DNA from: Oscillospiraceae bacterium
Lineage (GTDB): Bacteria > Bacillota > Clostridia > Oscillospirales > Ruminococcaceae
Length of the DNA: 7,308 nt
Direction of reading: 5' to 3'
Assembly (NCBI GenBank): GCA_017394475.1
Contig: JAFPYQ010000263.1
Location: 1 to 7,308, forward strand
Shown here: positions 1 through 5,767 of the stretch, one piece after another
Position numbering within the stretch: the first letter of the stretch is position 1
How the letters are laid out: the number at the start of each line of letters is the position of its first letter
Position numbers and translations under genes: made by a program
The notes under the pieces: model-generated
Database searches by the model: none
Told to the model about the DNA's origin: nothing
What the model saw: the letters and a program-made list of their open reading frames with translations, nothing else

Positions 1-366
1 AGCGAGCTTGACGAATGGCTCTCATTCTTTGAGAACACCCCCGTGATGGATGAAAAGATATCCGCATATATAGAGCATGACCGTGCCACCCTCCTTGATG
101 AGTTCTGCCGCGGCTGCGGGTACTGTATGCCCTGCTCTGTGGGCATAACCATAAACCAGTGCGCAAGGATGGCTCAGATGATACGCCGCGCCCCCTCTGC
201 CAACTGGCTCTCGGACTACTGGGTGAATGAGATGATGAAGATAGACAACTGCATCGACTGCGGCTTGTGCCTCACCCGCTGCCCCTATGAGCTGAAAATA
301 CCCGCTTTGCTGCGCAAGAACCTGGAGGATTACCGCAATATCCTTGCGGGCACAGTGACAGTGTGA
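1..366 (+). CDS. Aldo/keto reductase, C-terminal 4Fe-4S ferredoxin domain (5' partial)
   Basis: The frame is open from base 1 to the TGA at 364-366, giving 121 residues with no start inside the window, so this is the tail of a longer gene. Two cysteine clusters are visible: CRGCGYCMPC (C36, C39, C42, C45 of the visible part) and CIDCGLCLTRCPY (C84, C87, C90, C94). The first, with aromatic and Pro between the cysteines, followed by a second CxxCxxCxxxCP motif, is the pattern at the C-terminus of the ferredoxin-type aldo/keto reductases common in anaerobes. The catalytic TIM barrel would lie upstream and is not seen, so the family call rests on the tail alone. The product is probably a cytoplasmic oxidoreductase with two iron-sulfur clusters and unknown substrate. 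A generic ferredoxin-domain oxidoreductase is the alternative. A strong terminator follows, separating it from pyrH. Confidence 0.82.
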   Translation, partial: SELDEWLSFFENTPVMDEKISAYIEHDRATLLDEFCRGCGYCMPCSVGITINQCARMAQMIRRAPSANWLSDYWVNEMMKIDNCIDCGLCLTRCPYELKIPALLRKNLEDYRNILAGTVTV

Positions 367-387
367 CACCGTATACGTTTCTCAAAG

Positions 388-429
388 CGCCGTTTTCCCG
401 TTTATCAGCGGGAGATACGGCGTTTTTTT
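388..429 (+). terminator. Intrinsic (Rho-independent) terminator after the aldo/keto reductase
   Basis: CGCCGT (388-393) pairs with ACGGCG (417-422). The stem continues inward through a few weaker pairs to CCCG (397-400) with CGGG (409-412), around an 8-base loop. The stem is followed directly by seven T residues (423-429). It lies 22 bases after the reductase stop codon and faces the + strand. Confidence 0.92.
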
Positions 430-460
430 CCATTTCCTTGAAATTTTCACAAAAAAACTA

Positions 461-489
461 TTTACAAATATTAAAAAATAGTGTAAAAT
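461..489 (+). promoter_or_regulatory. Sigma-A-type promoter for the pyrH unit
   Basis: TTTACA (461-466) and TAAAAT (484-489) are separated by 17 bases, within an AT-rich stretch (440-490) just downstream of the terminator. Each hexamer differs from consensus at one position. Transcription would be expected to start near 496, giving a pyrH leader of about 60 bases. No operator was recognised. Confidence 0.75.
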
Positions 490-504
490 AGTACAGGAGA
501 TTGT

Positions 505-559
505 CCGGATCATTTCCGGTAAGCACAGTACGGATAGTATCGAAAGGGGCCTTTGATAT
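505..559 (+). promoter_or_regulatory. pyrH leader with two small hairpins; the second covers the ribosome binding site
   Basis: Hairpin A is CCGGA (505-509) with TCCGG (515-519) around a 5-base loop. Hairpin B pairs TATC (538-541) with GATA (555-558) and AAAG (543-546) with CTTT (551-554), with one bulged G (542) and a GGGC loop. It contains the Shine-Dalgarno AAAGGGG (543-549) and the first base of the pyrH ATG. The pairing is seen in the sequence and folded by hand. A regulatory role is inference only. Confidence 0.4.
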
Positions 560-1268
560 GGGTATCAAATATAAGCGTGTACTGCTCAAACTAAGCGGTG
601 AGGCACTGGCAGGCGACAAGAAGTCCGGCCTTGACTACAACACCATCACTCCTATATGCGAAAGCATCAAGAAATGCGTTGAAGCGGGCGTTCAGATGGG
701 TATAGTAGTAGGCGGCGGCAACTTCTGGAGGGGCCGTTCAAGCGGCGCTATGGACAGGACGAGAGCCGATCACATCGGAATGCTCGCCACCACCATGAAT
801 GCACTGGCAGTGGCGGATGTGCTGGAATCCATGGGCGTTGTGGTCCGTGTGCAGACAGCTATCTCGATGCCTCAGGTAGCGGAGCCCTATATCCGCAACC
901 GTGCCATGAGGCATTTTGAAAAGGGACGCGTGGTCATCTTCGGCTGCGGCACGGGTAACCCCTTCTTCTCCACCGATACCGCATCCACTCTGCGTGCAGC
1001 GGAGATCGAGGCGGACATAGTCCTCAAAGCCACTATGGTAGACGGCGTTTATGACAAGGACCCCAACAAATACCCCGATGCAGTGAAGTTCGACAGGCTG
1101 ACATTCAGCGATATACTTGTAAAGAATCTCCAGGTCATGGACAGCACCGCTGCATCTATGTGCAAGGACAACAATCTTCCCATCATAGTATTCGATCTTT
1201 CCGAACCGGATAATATATACAAGGCCTGCATGGGCGAAAATGTAGGTACACTGGTAGAACCTGCATAA
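558..1268 (+). CDS. pyrH: UMP kinase (uridylate kinase)
   Basis: The 236-residue product matches the usual length of bacterial UMP kinase, the cytoplasmic hexamer of the amino acid kinase fold that phosphorylates UMP to UDP with ATP. Visible family motifs are KLSGEAL (11-17, phosphate binding), GGGNFWRG (52-59), the D66-R-T-R-A-D-H-I-G-M segment, [13 protein letters not shown] (131-143, substrate and nucleotide binding) and the late VDGVYDKDP and DSTAASM motifs. The start is set at ATG 558, preceded by AAAGGGG at 543-549 with 8 bases of spacing. An in-frame TTG at 501 would add 19 residues, but it has a Shine-Dalgarno directly abutting it, lies almost at the predicted transcription start, and precedes the family's normal N-terminus. 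This is the first gene of the unit; frr follows after 44 bases, the classic pairing. Confidence 0.97.
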   Translation: MGIKYKRVLLKLSGEALAGDKKSGLDYNTITPICESIKKCVEAGVQMGIVVGGGNFWRGRSSGAMDRTRADHIGMLATTMNALAVADVLESMGVVVRVQTAISMPQVAEPYIRNRAMRHFEKGRVVIFGCGTGNPFFSTDTASTLRAAEIEADIVLKATMVDGVYDKDPNKYPDAVKFDRLTFSDILVKNLQVMDSTAASMCKDNNLPIIVFDLSEPDNIYKACMGENVGTLVEPA

Positions 1269-1312
1269 CACGGCGCAAACAGATAAAACTAAATTAAAAG
1301 GAGCAGATCATC

Positions 1313-1867
1313 ATGCATGAACAGGTAAAAGCAGCACAGGAGAAAATGGACAAGTGCATAAACGCACTTTCAAGAGAGCTTTCCACAATAAGAGCAGGCA
1401 GAGCCAACCCCGCTATACTCGATAAGGTACAGGTGGACTACTACGGAACGCCCACTCCCATCAACCAGATGGCACAGGTGAGCGTATCCGAAGGCCGTGT
1501 CCTTGTTATCCAGCCCTGGGACAAGTCATCCCTCAAATCCATAGAAAAGGCTATTCAGGCATCCGATATAGGCATCAACCCCACCAATGACGGCACAGCT
1601 CTGCGCCTTGCATTCCCCCAGCCCACAGAGGAGCGCAGAAAAGAGCTGGTAAAGCAGGTAAAGAACGACGGCGAGCAGGCAAAGGTAACTATCCGCAACG
1701 CACGCCGCGATATCATGGATAAGATAAAGGCAATGAAGAAGAACTCCGAGATCACCGAGGACGATGTTAAGGATCTGGAAAAGGATCTGCAGAAGGTGAC
1801 AGACAAGTCCATAGAGGCAGTTGACAAGGAAGTTGCCGCTAAGGAAAAGGAGATAATGACCGTCTGA
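1313..1867 (+). CDS. frr: Ribosome recycling factor
   Basis: The product is 184 residues, the standard length. RRF works with EF-G in the cytoplasm to split the post-termination ribosome. Recognisable segments are the STIRAGRANP motif near residue 25-34, VDYYGTPTPINQ, the VIQPWDKS strand, GINPTNDG, and the ERRKELVKQVK to RNARRD helix that is the most conserved part of domain I. The C-terminal third is a highly charged long helix ending in the family's usual Lys/Glu-rich tail. Start ATG 1313 has AAAGGAG (1297-1303) 9 bases upstream. It follows pyrH by 44 bases with no terminator, as in most bacteria. No unusual residues were seen. Confidence 0.98.
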   Translation: MHEQVKAAQEKMDKCINALSRELSTIRAGRANPAILDKVQVDYYGTPTPINQMAQVSVSEGRVLVIQPWDKSSLKSIEKAIQASDIGINPTNDGTALRLAFPQPTEERRKELVKQVKNDGEQAKVTIRNARRDIMDKIKAMKKNSEITEDDVKDLEKDLQKVTDKSIEAVDKEVAAKEKEIMTV

Positions 1868-1906
1868 CAAAACGGCAGTATCGGTTAAGATGCAGGGAGA
1901 AGCAGC

Positions 1907-2476
1907 ATGACAGCAGGCTTGATAATCCGTTTATTATTCGGGGTATTGTTTCTGACACCCGCAGGTGAAGCGGTCATGCTTTCTCTGCCTTTTCTGATAC
2001 TTACAGTATTGAAGGTGCGTACCGAGACCTTTATGGAAAAAGCTGATGAAACAAATAGACCTGCATACAGAAAAAAAGCAGATATAATAAACATACTTAC
2101 AAAGGTGTACACAGGGCTTGTTATATTACTATTTGGTTTTATTATCTTCACATTTGGTGCTTTCATTGATTTTCCTCACATTCTTGTATACCATTACATT
2201 GATGATTTCAGAGGAACACCTATCGAAAATTTTGTCAAAGAGTTTTTTCTCCTTCTGGACAGCTGGATCATCGCATTATTGATCCCTTTTCTGATAATTC
2301 TGACAGTAAAAATCATCACAAAACGTAGAATGACAACATCTGATGAAACACAGAGATCAGTATATCAGAAACGTTCAGAGATCATTGATCCCTATTTCAA
2401 GGCATTCAGCATATTAGCGGCTGTTATACTCATTATCTGGACAGTTCAGTTTTTTGTAGCTTCATTTCATGTTTAG
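1907..2476 (+). CDS. Unrecognised integral membrane protein with an internal duplication
   Basis: I do not recognise this 189-residue product. It has about four hydrophobic segments (roughly residues 9-37, 67-88, 113-137 and 166-187). A charged loop of about 28 residues follows the first and third. Residues 28-78 align without gaps to 127-177 (constant offset 99), sharing PFLI, then a DETxRxxYxK signature and a following Ile-Ile. This suggests a duplicated two-helix hairpin whose basic loops face the cytoplasm (topology inferred from positive charges). ATG 1907 has AGGGAG (1894-1899) 7 bases upstream, 39 bases after the frr stop. Its DNA is clearly more AT-rich than its neighbours (lines starting 2041, 2101, 2161 and 2281 have 18-20 G+C of 60). 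It sits where frr and uppS are normally adjacent. An envelope or lipid role would be guesswork from position alone. It is probably a real gene: good Shine-Dalgarno, intact frame, conserved internal repeat. Confidence 0.8.
   Translation: MTAGLIIRLLFGVLFLTPAGEAVMLSLPFLILTVLKVRTETFMEKADETNRPAYRKKADIINILTKVYTGLVILLFGFIIFTFGAFIDFPHILVYHYIDDFRGTPIENFVKEFFLLLDSWIIALLIPFLIILTVKIITKRRMTTSDETQRSVYQKRSEIIDPYFKAFSILAAVILIIWTVQFFVASFHV
1988..2437 (+). repeat. Diverged internal duplication, units 1988-2140 and 2285-2437
   Basis: The two 153-base units, 297 bases apart, encode residues 28-78 and 127-177 of the membrane protein. By eye they share about 17 identical residues of 51 with no gaps, including PFLI, DET, R, Y, K and II at matching positions. 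At the DNA level the longest clear match is CTGATGAAACA (starting 2043 and 2340). The duplication is therefore old and held mainly at protein level. Confidence 0.7.
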
Positions 2477-2480
2477 TATT

Positions 2481-2509
2481 TTGATTTTTCTATCAGCATA
2501 CAATAGTAT
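2481..2509 (+). promoter_or_regulatory. Possible weak internal promoter ahead of uppS
   Basis: TTGATT (2481-2486) and TAGTAT (2504-2509) are 17 bases apart in an AT-rich gap of 57 bases between the membrane protein and uppS. Each hexamer matches consensus at four of six positions. Transcription would begin near 2516, leaving almost no leader before GGAGG at 2521. AT-rich DNA yields such matches by chance, so this is only a candidate. Confidence 0.22.
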
Positions 2510-2520
2510 ATACATACATC

Positions 2521-2536
2521 GGAGGACAACAAGATA
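2521..2536 (+). promoter_or_regulatory. uppS ribosome binding site with apparent ATA initiation codon
   Basis: GGAGG (2521-2525) is followed by 8 bases and then ATA (2534-2536), in frame with uppS. Between the in-frame TAG at 2504-2506 and the TTG at 2561 no ATG, GTG, TTG or CTG occurs in this frame. TTG 2561 has no Shine-Dalgarno in front of it and would drop conserved residues. The ATA is thus the best-placed initiation codon, or a site where an ATG has mutated or been misread. Confidence 0.6.
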
Positions 2537-3235
2537 GATACAAAGGTTTTACCCGTCCACTTGGGGATAATCATGGACGGCAACGGGCGGTGGGCTAAAA
2601 AGCGCGGTATGCCCCGCACCTTCGGTCACAAGGCGGGGGCGGAGGCTATGAGAAAGATACTCCGGGAATGCCGCGAGATAGGCATAAGGTATGTCACCTG
2701 CTATGCCTTTTCCACCGAGAACTGGAAACGCCCCAAATCCGAAGTGGACGTTCTGATGCGGCTTTTTGACGAATACCTCGATGAGGCGCATGAGCGTTTC
2801 GACAAATCAAGGCTCATCTTCTTAGGAGATAAATCCCCCTTTTCCGAAAGCCTTCGGGAGAAAATGATCCGCCTTGAAAACGAGACTGCTCACATTGACG
2901 GCTTCATCATATTCCTTGCCATGAACTACGGCGGCAGGGATGAACTGGTGCGGGCAGCAAAAAAACTGGCACAAAGGGCAGCCGCAGGGGAAATATCTCC
3001 GGAGGACATAGACGAGGCTGCCATAGAGCGGGAGCTATACACATACCCCGCCCCCGACTGCGACCTTATCATCCGCACATCGGGAGAACAGCGGCTGTCT
3101 AATTTCCTTATGTGGCAGGGGGCATATTCCGAGCTGTATTTTACGGACACCCTCTGGCCCGATTTTGATACAAAGGCGCTGCACGCCGCACTGGAAGAAT
3201 ATTCAAAGCGGCAGAGGCGTTTCGGGGCTGTCTGA
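2534..3235 (+). CDS. uppS: Undecaprenyl diphosphate synthase (cis-prenyltransferase)
   Basis: The enzyme condenses isopentenyl diphosphates in cis onto farnesyl diphosphate to make C55 undecaprenyl diphosphate, the lipid carrier for peptidoglycan and wall polymers; it acts at the inner face of the membrane. Starting at ATA 2534 gives 233 residues, a normal length. Visible motifs are LPVHLGIIMDGNGRWA (6-21, with the catalytic Asp at 15 and the conserved His at 9), FGHKAGAEA (30-38), YAFSTENWKRP (57-67), MNYGGRDE, and IRTSGEQRLSNFLMWQ (180-195) followed by the AYSELYFTDTLWPDF segment. All expected signature residues are present. The start is the odd point: a TTG start at 2561 would give 224 residues but remove the LPxH segment that precedes the catalytic strand in this family. 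cdsA follows downstream, as in most Firmicutes. Confidence 0.95.
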   Translation: MDTKVLPVHLGIIMDGNGRWAKKRGMPRTFGHKAGAEAMRKILRECREIGIRYVTCYAFSTENWKRPKSEVDVLMRLFDEYLDEAHERFDKSRLIFLGDKSPFSESLREKMIRLENETAHIDGFIIFLAMNYGGRDELVRAAKKLAQRAAAGEISPEDIDEAAIERELYTYPAPDCDLIIRTSGEQRLSNFLMWQGAYSELYFTDTLWPDFDTKALHAALEEYSKRQRRFGAV

Positions 3236-3270
3236 TACTGCCCCCCGCCACGAGCGGCACGATCAGTATC
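3234..3270 (+). other. Imperfect hairpin at the end of uppS, no T tract
   Basis: GATACTG (3234-3240), which overlaps the uppS stop codon, pairs with CAGTATC (3264-3270). Inside, CCGC (3245-3248) pairs with GCGG (3254-3257) around a 5-base loop, with unpaired bases between the two stems. The absence of a following T run argues against an intrinsic terminator. It could affect RNA processing or the coupling of uppS and cdsA translation, but that is inference. Confidence 0.4.
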
Positions 3271-3276
3271 CCGCAC

Positions 3277-3295
3277 AAGGAGCGGTAAAAGCTTG
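3277..3295 (+). promoter_or_regulatory. Second Shine-Dalgarno with TTG, alternative upstream start for cdsA
   Basis: AAGGAG (3277-3282) lies 10 bases before a TTG (3293) that is in frame with cdsA and would add 18 residues ahead of the ATG at 3347. The extension ends directly before the MAKRLITA start that looks like the family N-terminus. The ATG has its own GGAG (3335-3338) at 8 bases. Which one is used cannot be settled by reading. Confidence 0.3.
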
Positions 3296-3346
3296 TCAAG
3301 CACAGAGACAGTGCTTGACGGTATCTTTGAATATGGAGCAAATAGA

Positions 3347-4207
3347 ATGGCAAAACGACTGATAACGGCATTTGTAGGCATCGCCATAGGTGTCACGATA
3401 GTGTTACTTCACCACACGATGGTCTATCCCATCGCAGTGGTAGCTATAACAGCGCTGAGCATACACGAGCTGCTCACAGCCTGCAAGTGCGGATTCAAGG
3501 AATTTCCCACACACTATATCTTCTGTCAGATCTTCGGCGCAGCGATACCGCTGCTCACATGGTTCGACAACGTGGGCGATGTGTGGAGGATATTCACGGG
3601 CTGTGTGATAGTTTTTCTCATGTTCGCAGGCTTTGTGACGGACAGGAAAAAGCTTTCCTTCAACAAGCTGGCGATGATGTGCACCATCAGTTGCTTTGTC
3701 ACTCTGTCCCTCAACTGCCTTATATCCATAGTAAAGATGAGCGAGATACATGCCATATCCTATGTGGTGATGGCTCTTGCAGCAGCATGGCTGCCCGATG
3801 CAGGCGGGTTCCTCATAGGCTCCGCCCTGGGAAAGCATAAGCTGTGCCCCGATATCTCGCCCCATAAGACCATAGAGGGGGCCATCGGCGGCATAGTGGT
3901 AAATACCATCGTATTCGCCATTTACGCTACTATATACCGTTTTGTGATGCAGAGCAAGGGGATATACTTCGATGTGAACTATCTCCTGCTGGCAGGCGTC
4001 ACCATATTTGCATCGGTGATAAGCATTTTCGGCGACCTTTCCGCATCACTCATCAAGCGTGAGTATGAGATAAAGGATTTCGGCAATATCTTCCCCGGTC
4101 ACGGCGGAATGGTAGACCGCTTTGACAGCGTGTTCTTCGTCCTCCCGTTCATGATGTTCATTTACAACGCATTCGGAAGCTACATATTTATGATGAACGC
4201 AGCATAA
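3347..4207 (+). CDS. cdsA: Phosphatidate cytidylyltransferase (CDP-diglyceride synthase)
   Basis: This integral membrane enzyme uses CTP to convert phosphatidic acid to CDP-diacylglycerol, the precursor of bacterial phospholipids. From ATG 3347 it is 286 residues, close to the usual length, with several hydrophobic helices. The diagnostic C-terminal signature is complete: S234-L-I-K-R, K243-D, then F249-P-G-H-G-G-M-V-D-R-F-D260, which fits the family pattern SxxKRx4KDx...HGGxxDRxD. The middle motif DAGGFLIG (151-158) and GKHKLCPDISPHKTIEG (162-178) match the family's DTGAY...GKHKLxPxISPKKTxEG region. The N-terminal MAKRLITA resembles the conserved start. GGAG at 3335-3338 supports ATG 3347; an upstream TTG at 3293 is a possible longer start. 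It lies downstream of uppS as expected, but dxr, its frequent next neighbour, is absent. Confidence 0.95.
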   Translation: MAKRLITAFVGIAIGVTIVLLHHTMVYPIAVVAITALSIHELLTACKCGFKEFPTHYIFCQIFGAAIPLLTWFDNVGDVWRIFTGCVIVFLMFAGFVTDRKKLSFNKLAMMCTISCFVTLSLNCLISIVKMSEIHAISYVVMALAAAWLPDAGGFLIGSALGKHKLCPDISPHKTIEGAIGGIVVNTIVFAIYATIYRFVMQSKGIYFDVNYLLLAGVTIFASVISIFGDLSASLIKREYEIKDFGNIFPGHGGMVDRFDSVFFVLPFMMFIYNAFGSYIFMMNAA

Positions 4208-4225
4208 AAGGCAAAGAGGTGCCCA

Positions 4226-5749
4226 ATGTTTGCTAAAATAAACAGTCTGGGACTGTTCGGGCTCAATGCCTTTGCGGTACAGGTGGAAACAGAGATAAGC
4301 AGGGGCACACCCTGCTTTGATATTGTAGGGCTTGCAGATGTATCCGTAAAGGAGAGCCGCGACAGGATAAAGGCAGCTTATAGGAGCTGCGGAGAAAAAT
4401 TCCCTGTGGCAAGGGTCATAGTCAATCTGGCACCTGCCGATACTCGCAAGGCGGGCAGTATGTTCGACCTTGCTATTTTTATAGCTATCCTCAAGGCACA
4501 GGGGCGCATAAACAAGGATATATCAAAGGCCGTATTCATAGGAGAGGTATCCCTCAACGGCGATGTCAGAGGGCTCTCGGGAGTGCTGCCTATGGTGCTG
4601 TGCGCCCAGAACGAGGGCTTTGAGGAAGTGTTCGTGCCTGCCGAGAACGCCTATGAGGCCAGCATAGCACGGGGCACAAAAATATACGGTGTAGCCAATG
4701 TGAGCGACCTTATCGCCCATTTTGACGGCACTCGCCCCATAGAGATAACTGATGTATATGAACCCCGGGCAGCAGAGTATTTTGAAAAGGATGACTATGC
4801 GGATGTAAAGGGCCAGCGACTGGCCAAGAAAGCCCTTGAATATGCGGCGGCAGGCGGCCATAACCTGCTGATGATAGGTCCTCCCGGCAGCGGCAAGTCG
4901 ATGCTTGCAAAGCGAATCCCCTCCATACTCCCCGCCATGACATTCGAGGAGAGCATAGAGACCACCAACATCCATTCCGTGAGCGGCATGGTGACAAAGG
5001 AAAATCCTCTGGTAGTCAAGCGTCCTTTCTTTTCGCCCCATCACACCATATCGGGTGCAGGGCTCTGCGGCGGCGGTACAACTCCCCGCCCGGGTCAGAT
5101 AAGCCTCTCCCACAACGGAGTCCTGTTTCTGGATGAACTGCCCGAATTTTCAAGGCCTACCCTTGATATGCTGAGGCAGCCCCTTGAGGACAGAAAGGTT
5201 ACCATATCAAGAGCATCGGGAACAGTCACATACCCCTGCTCATTCATGCTCGTCGCCGCTATGAACCCCTGTCCCTGCGGGTATATGGGTCACCCCACCA
5301 AGAAATGTATATGCGGGAAGAACGCTGCAAAGGCCTATATATCAAGAATAAGCGGCCCCCTGCTGGATCGTTTTGACATACAGGTAGAGGTGGCACCGGT
5401 GGAATTCGGCGACCTTTCATCGGATAAGAAAGAGGAGAGCAGTGCCGCCATCCGCGAGCGGGTGCAGAAGGCAAGGGAGATACAGCACAGGCGCTTCGCA
5501 GGCACTGATATCACCTGCAACGCCCGCATAACACCGGATATATTCAATGAGGTCTGTGCCATGACCAATGCAGGCAAGGCCATGATAGAGAGCGTATTCA
5601 ACAAAATGGCGCTTTCCGCCAGGGCTTATGACAGGATAGTGAAGGTGGCCCGCACAGTGGCGGACATGGAAGGCTCGGAGCTCATAGACCGCCAGCACAT
5701 AGCACAGGCAGTGCAGTTCCGCACCCTTGACAGGAAATACTGGAACTGA
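4226..5749 (+). CDS. comM: YifB/ComM-family AAA+ ATPase (Mg-chelatase subunit ChlI-like)
   Basis: The 507-residue product has the full three-part layout of this family. First comes an N-terminal Lon/S5-like domain (about 1-170, with FDIVGLADVSVKESRDRIKAA and GEVSLNGDVRG at 106-116). Then an AAA+ domain with Walker A GPPGSGKS (218-225), Walker B LFLDELPEF (D303, E304) and the HHTISGAGLCGGG segment. A C-terminal helical domain with SARAYDRIVKVART ends the protein. The family's cysteine motif NPCPCGYxG...CxC (C349, C351, C361, C363) is intact. Despite the chelatase-like name, the characterised Vibrio cholerae ComM is a hexameric branch-migration helicase in natural transformation; a recombination role here is inferred. 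ATG 4226 has AGAGG (4215-4219) 6 bases upstream and lies 18 bases after cdsA. True magnesium chelatase is unlikely, as its partner subunits are not seen. The gene symbol is by family similarity. Confidence 0.93.
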   Translation: MFAKINSLGLFGLNAFAVQVETEISRGTPCFDIVGLADVSVKESRDRIKAAYRSCGEKFPVARVIVNLAPADTRKAGSMFDLAIFIAILKAQGRINKDISKAVFIGEVSLNGDVRGLSGVLPMVLCAQNEGFEEVFVPAENAYEASIARGTKIYGVANVSDLIAHFDGTRPIEITDVYEPRAAEYFEKDDYADVKGQRLAKKALEYAAAGGHNLLMIGPPGSGKSMLAKRIPSILPAMTFEESIETTNIHSVSGMVTKENPLVVKRPFFSPHHTISGAGLCGGGTTPRPGQISLSHNGVLFLDELPEFSRPTLDMLRQPLEDRKVTISRASGTVTYPCSFMLVAAMNPCPCGYMGHPTKKCICGKNAAKAYISRISGPLLDRFDIQVEVAPVEFGDLSSDKKEESSAAIRERVQKAREIQHRRFAGTDITCNARITPDIFNEVCAMTNAGKAMIESVFNKMALSARAYDRIVKVARTVADMEGSELIDRQHIAQAVQFRTLDRKYWN

Positions 5750-5767
5750 TGATAGGTAAACAGCACA

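Noticed and set aside
22..369. Long antisense open frames opposite the reductase, frr, uppS, comM and radA
   Set aside because: They lie entirely within well-identified + strand genes, show no family motifs, and have cysteine- and histidine-rich compositions typical of reverse-frame artefacts.
501..557. TTG 501 as the pyrH start, adding 19 residues
   Set aside because: AGGAGA abuts the TTG with no spacing, the codon lies at or near the predicted transcription start, and the extension precedes the family's normal N-terminus, while ATG 558 has a well-spaced AAAGGGG.
1311..1320. Ten-base palindrome TCATGCATGA over the frr start codon
   Set aside because: It has no loop to form a hairpin and arises from ATG followed by the His codon; a chance match is likely.
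1860..1875. CCGT/ACGG inverted repeat at the frr stop as a terminator
   Set aside because: Only four base pairs with an eight-base loop and no T run.
2474..2536. Membrane protein and uppS lie in the same reading frame, suggesting readthrough fusion
   Set aside because: Two in-frame TAG codons (2474-2476 and 2504-2506) separate them and a strong GGAGG precedes uppS; nothing else points to stop-codon suppression.
3234..3270. Hairpin after uppS as an intrinsic terminator
   Set aside because: No T tract follows the stem, and the stem is interrupted; cdsA follows in the same direction.
4226..5749. Magnesium chelatase for tetrapyrrole synthesis
   Set aside because: Length, N-terminal Lon-like domain and the CPCG...CxC motif identify the YifB/ComM family, and no chelatase partner subunits are present.
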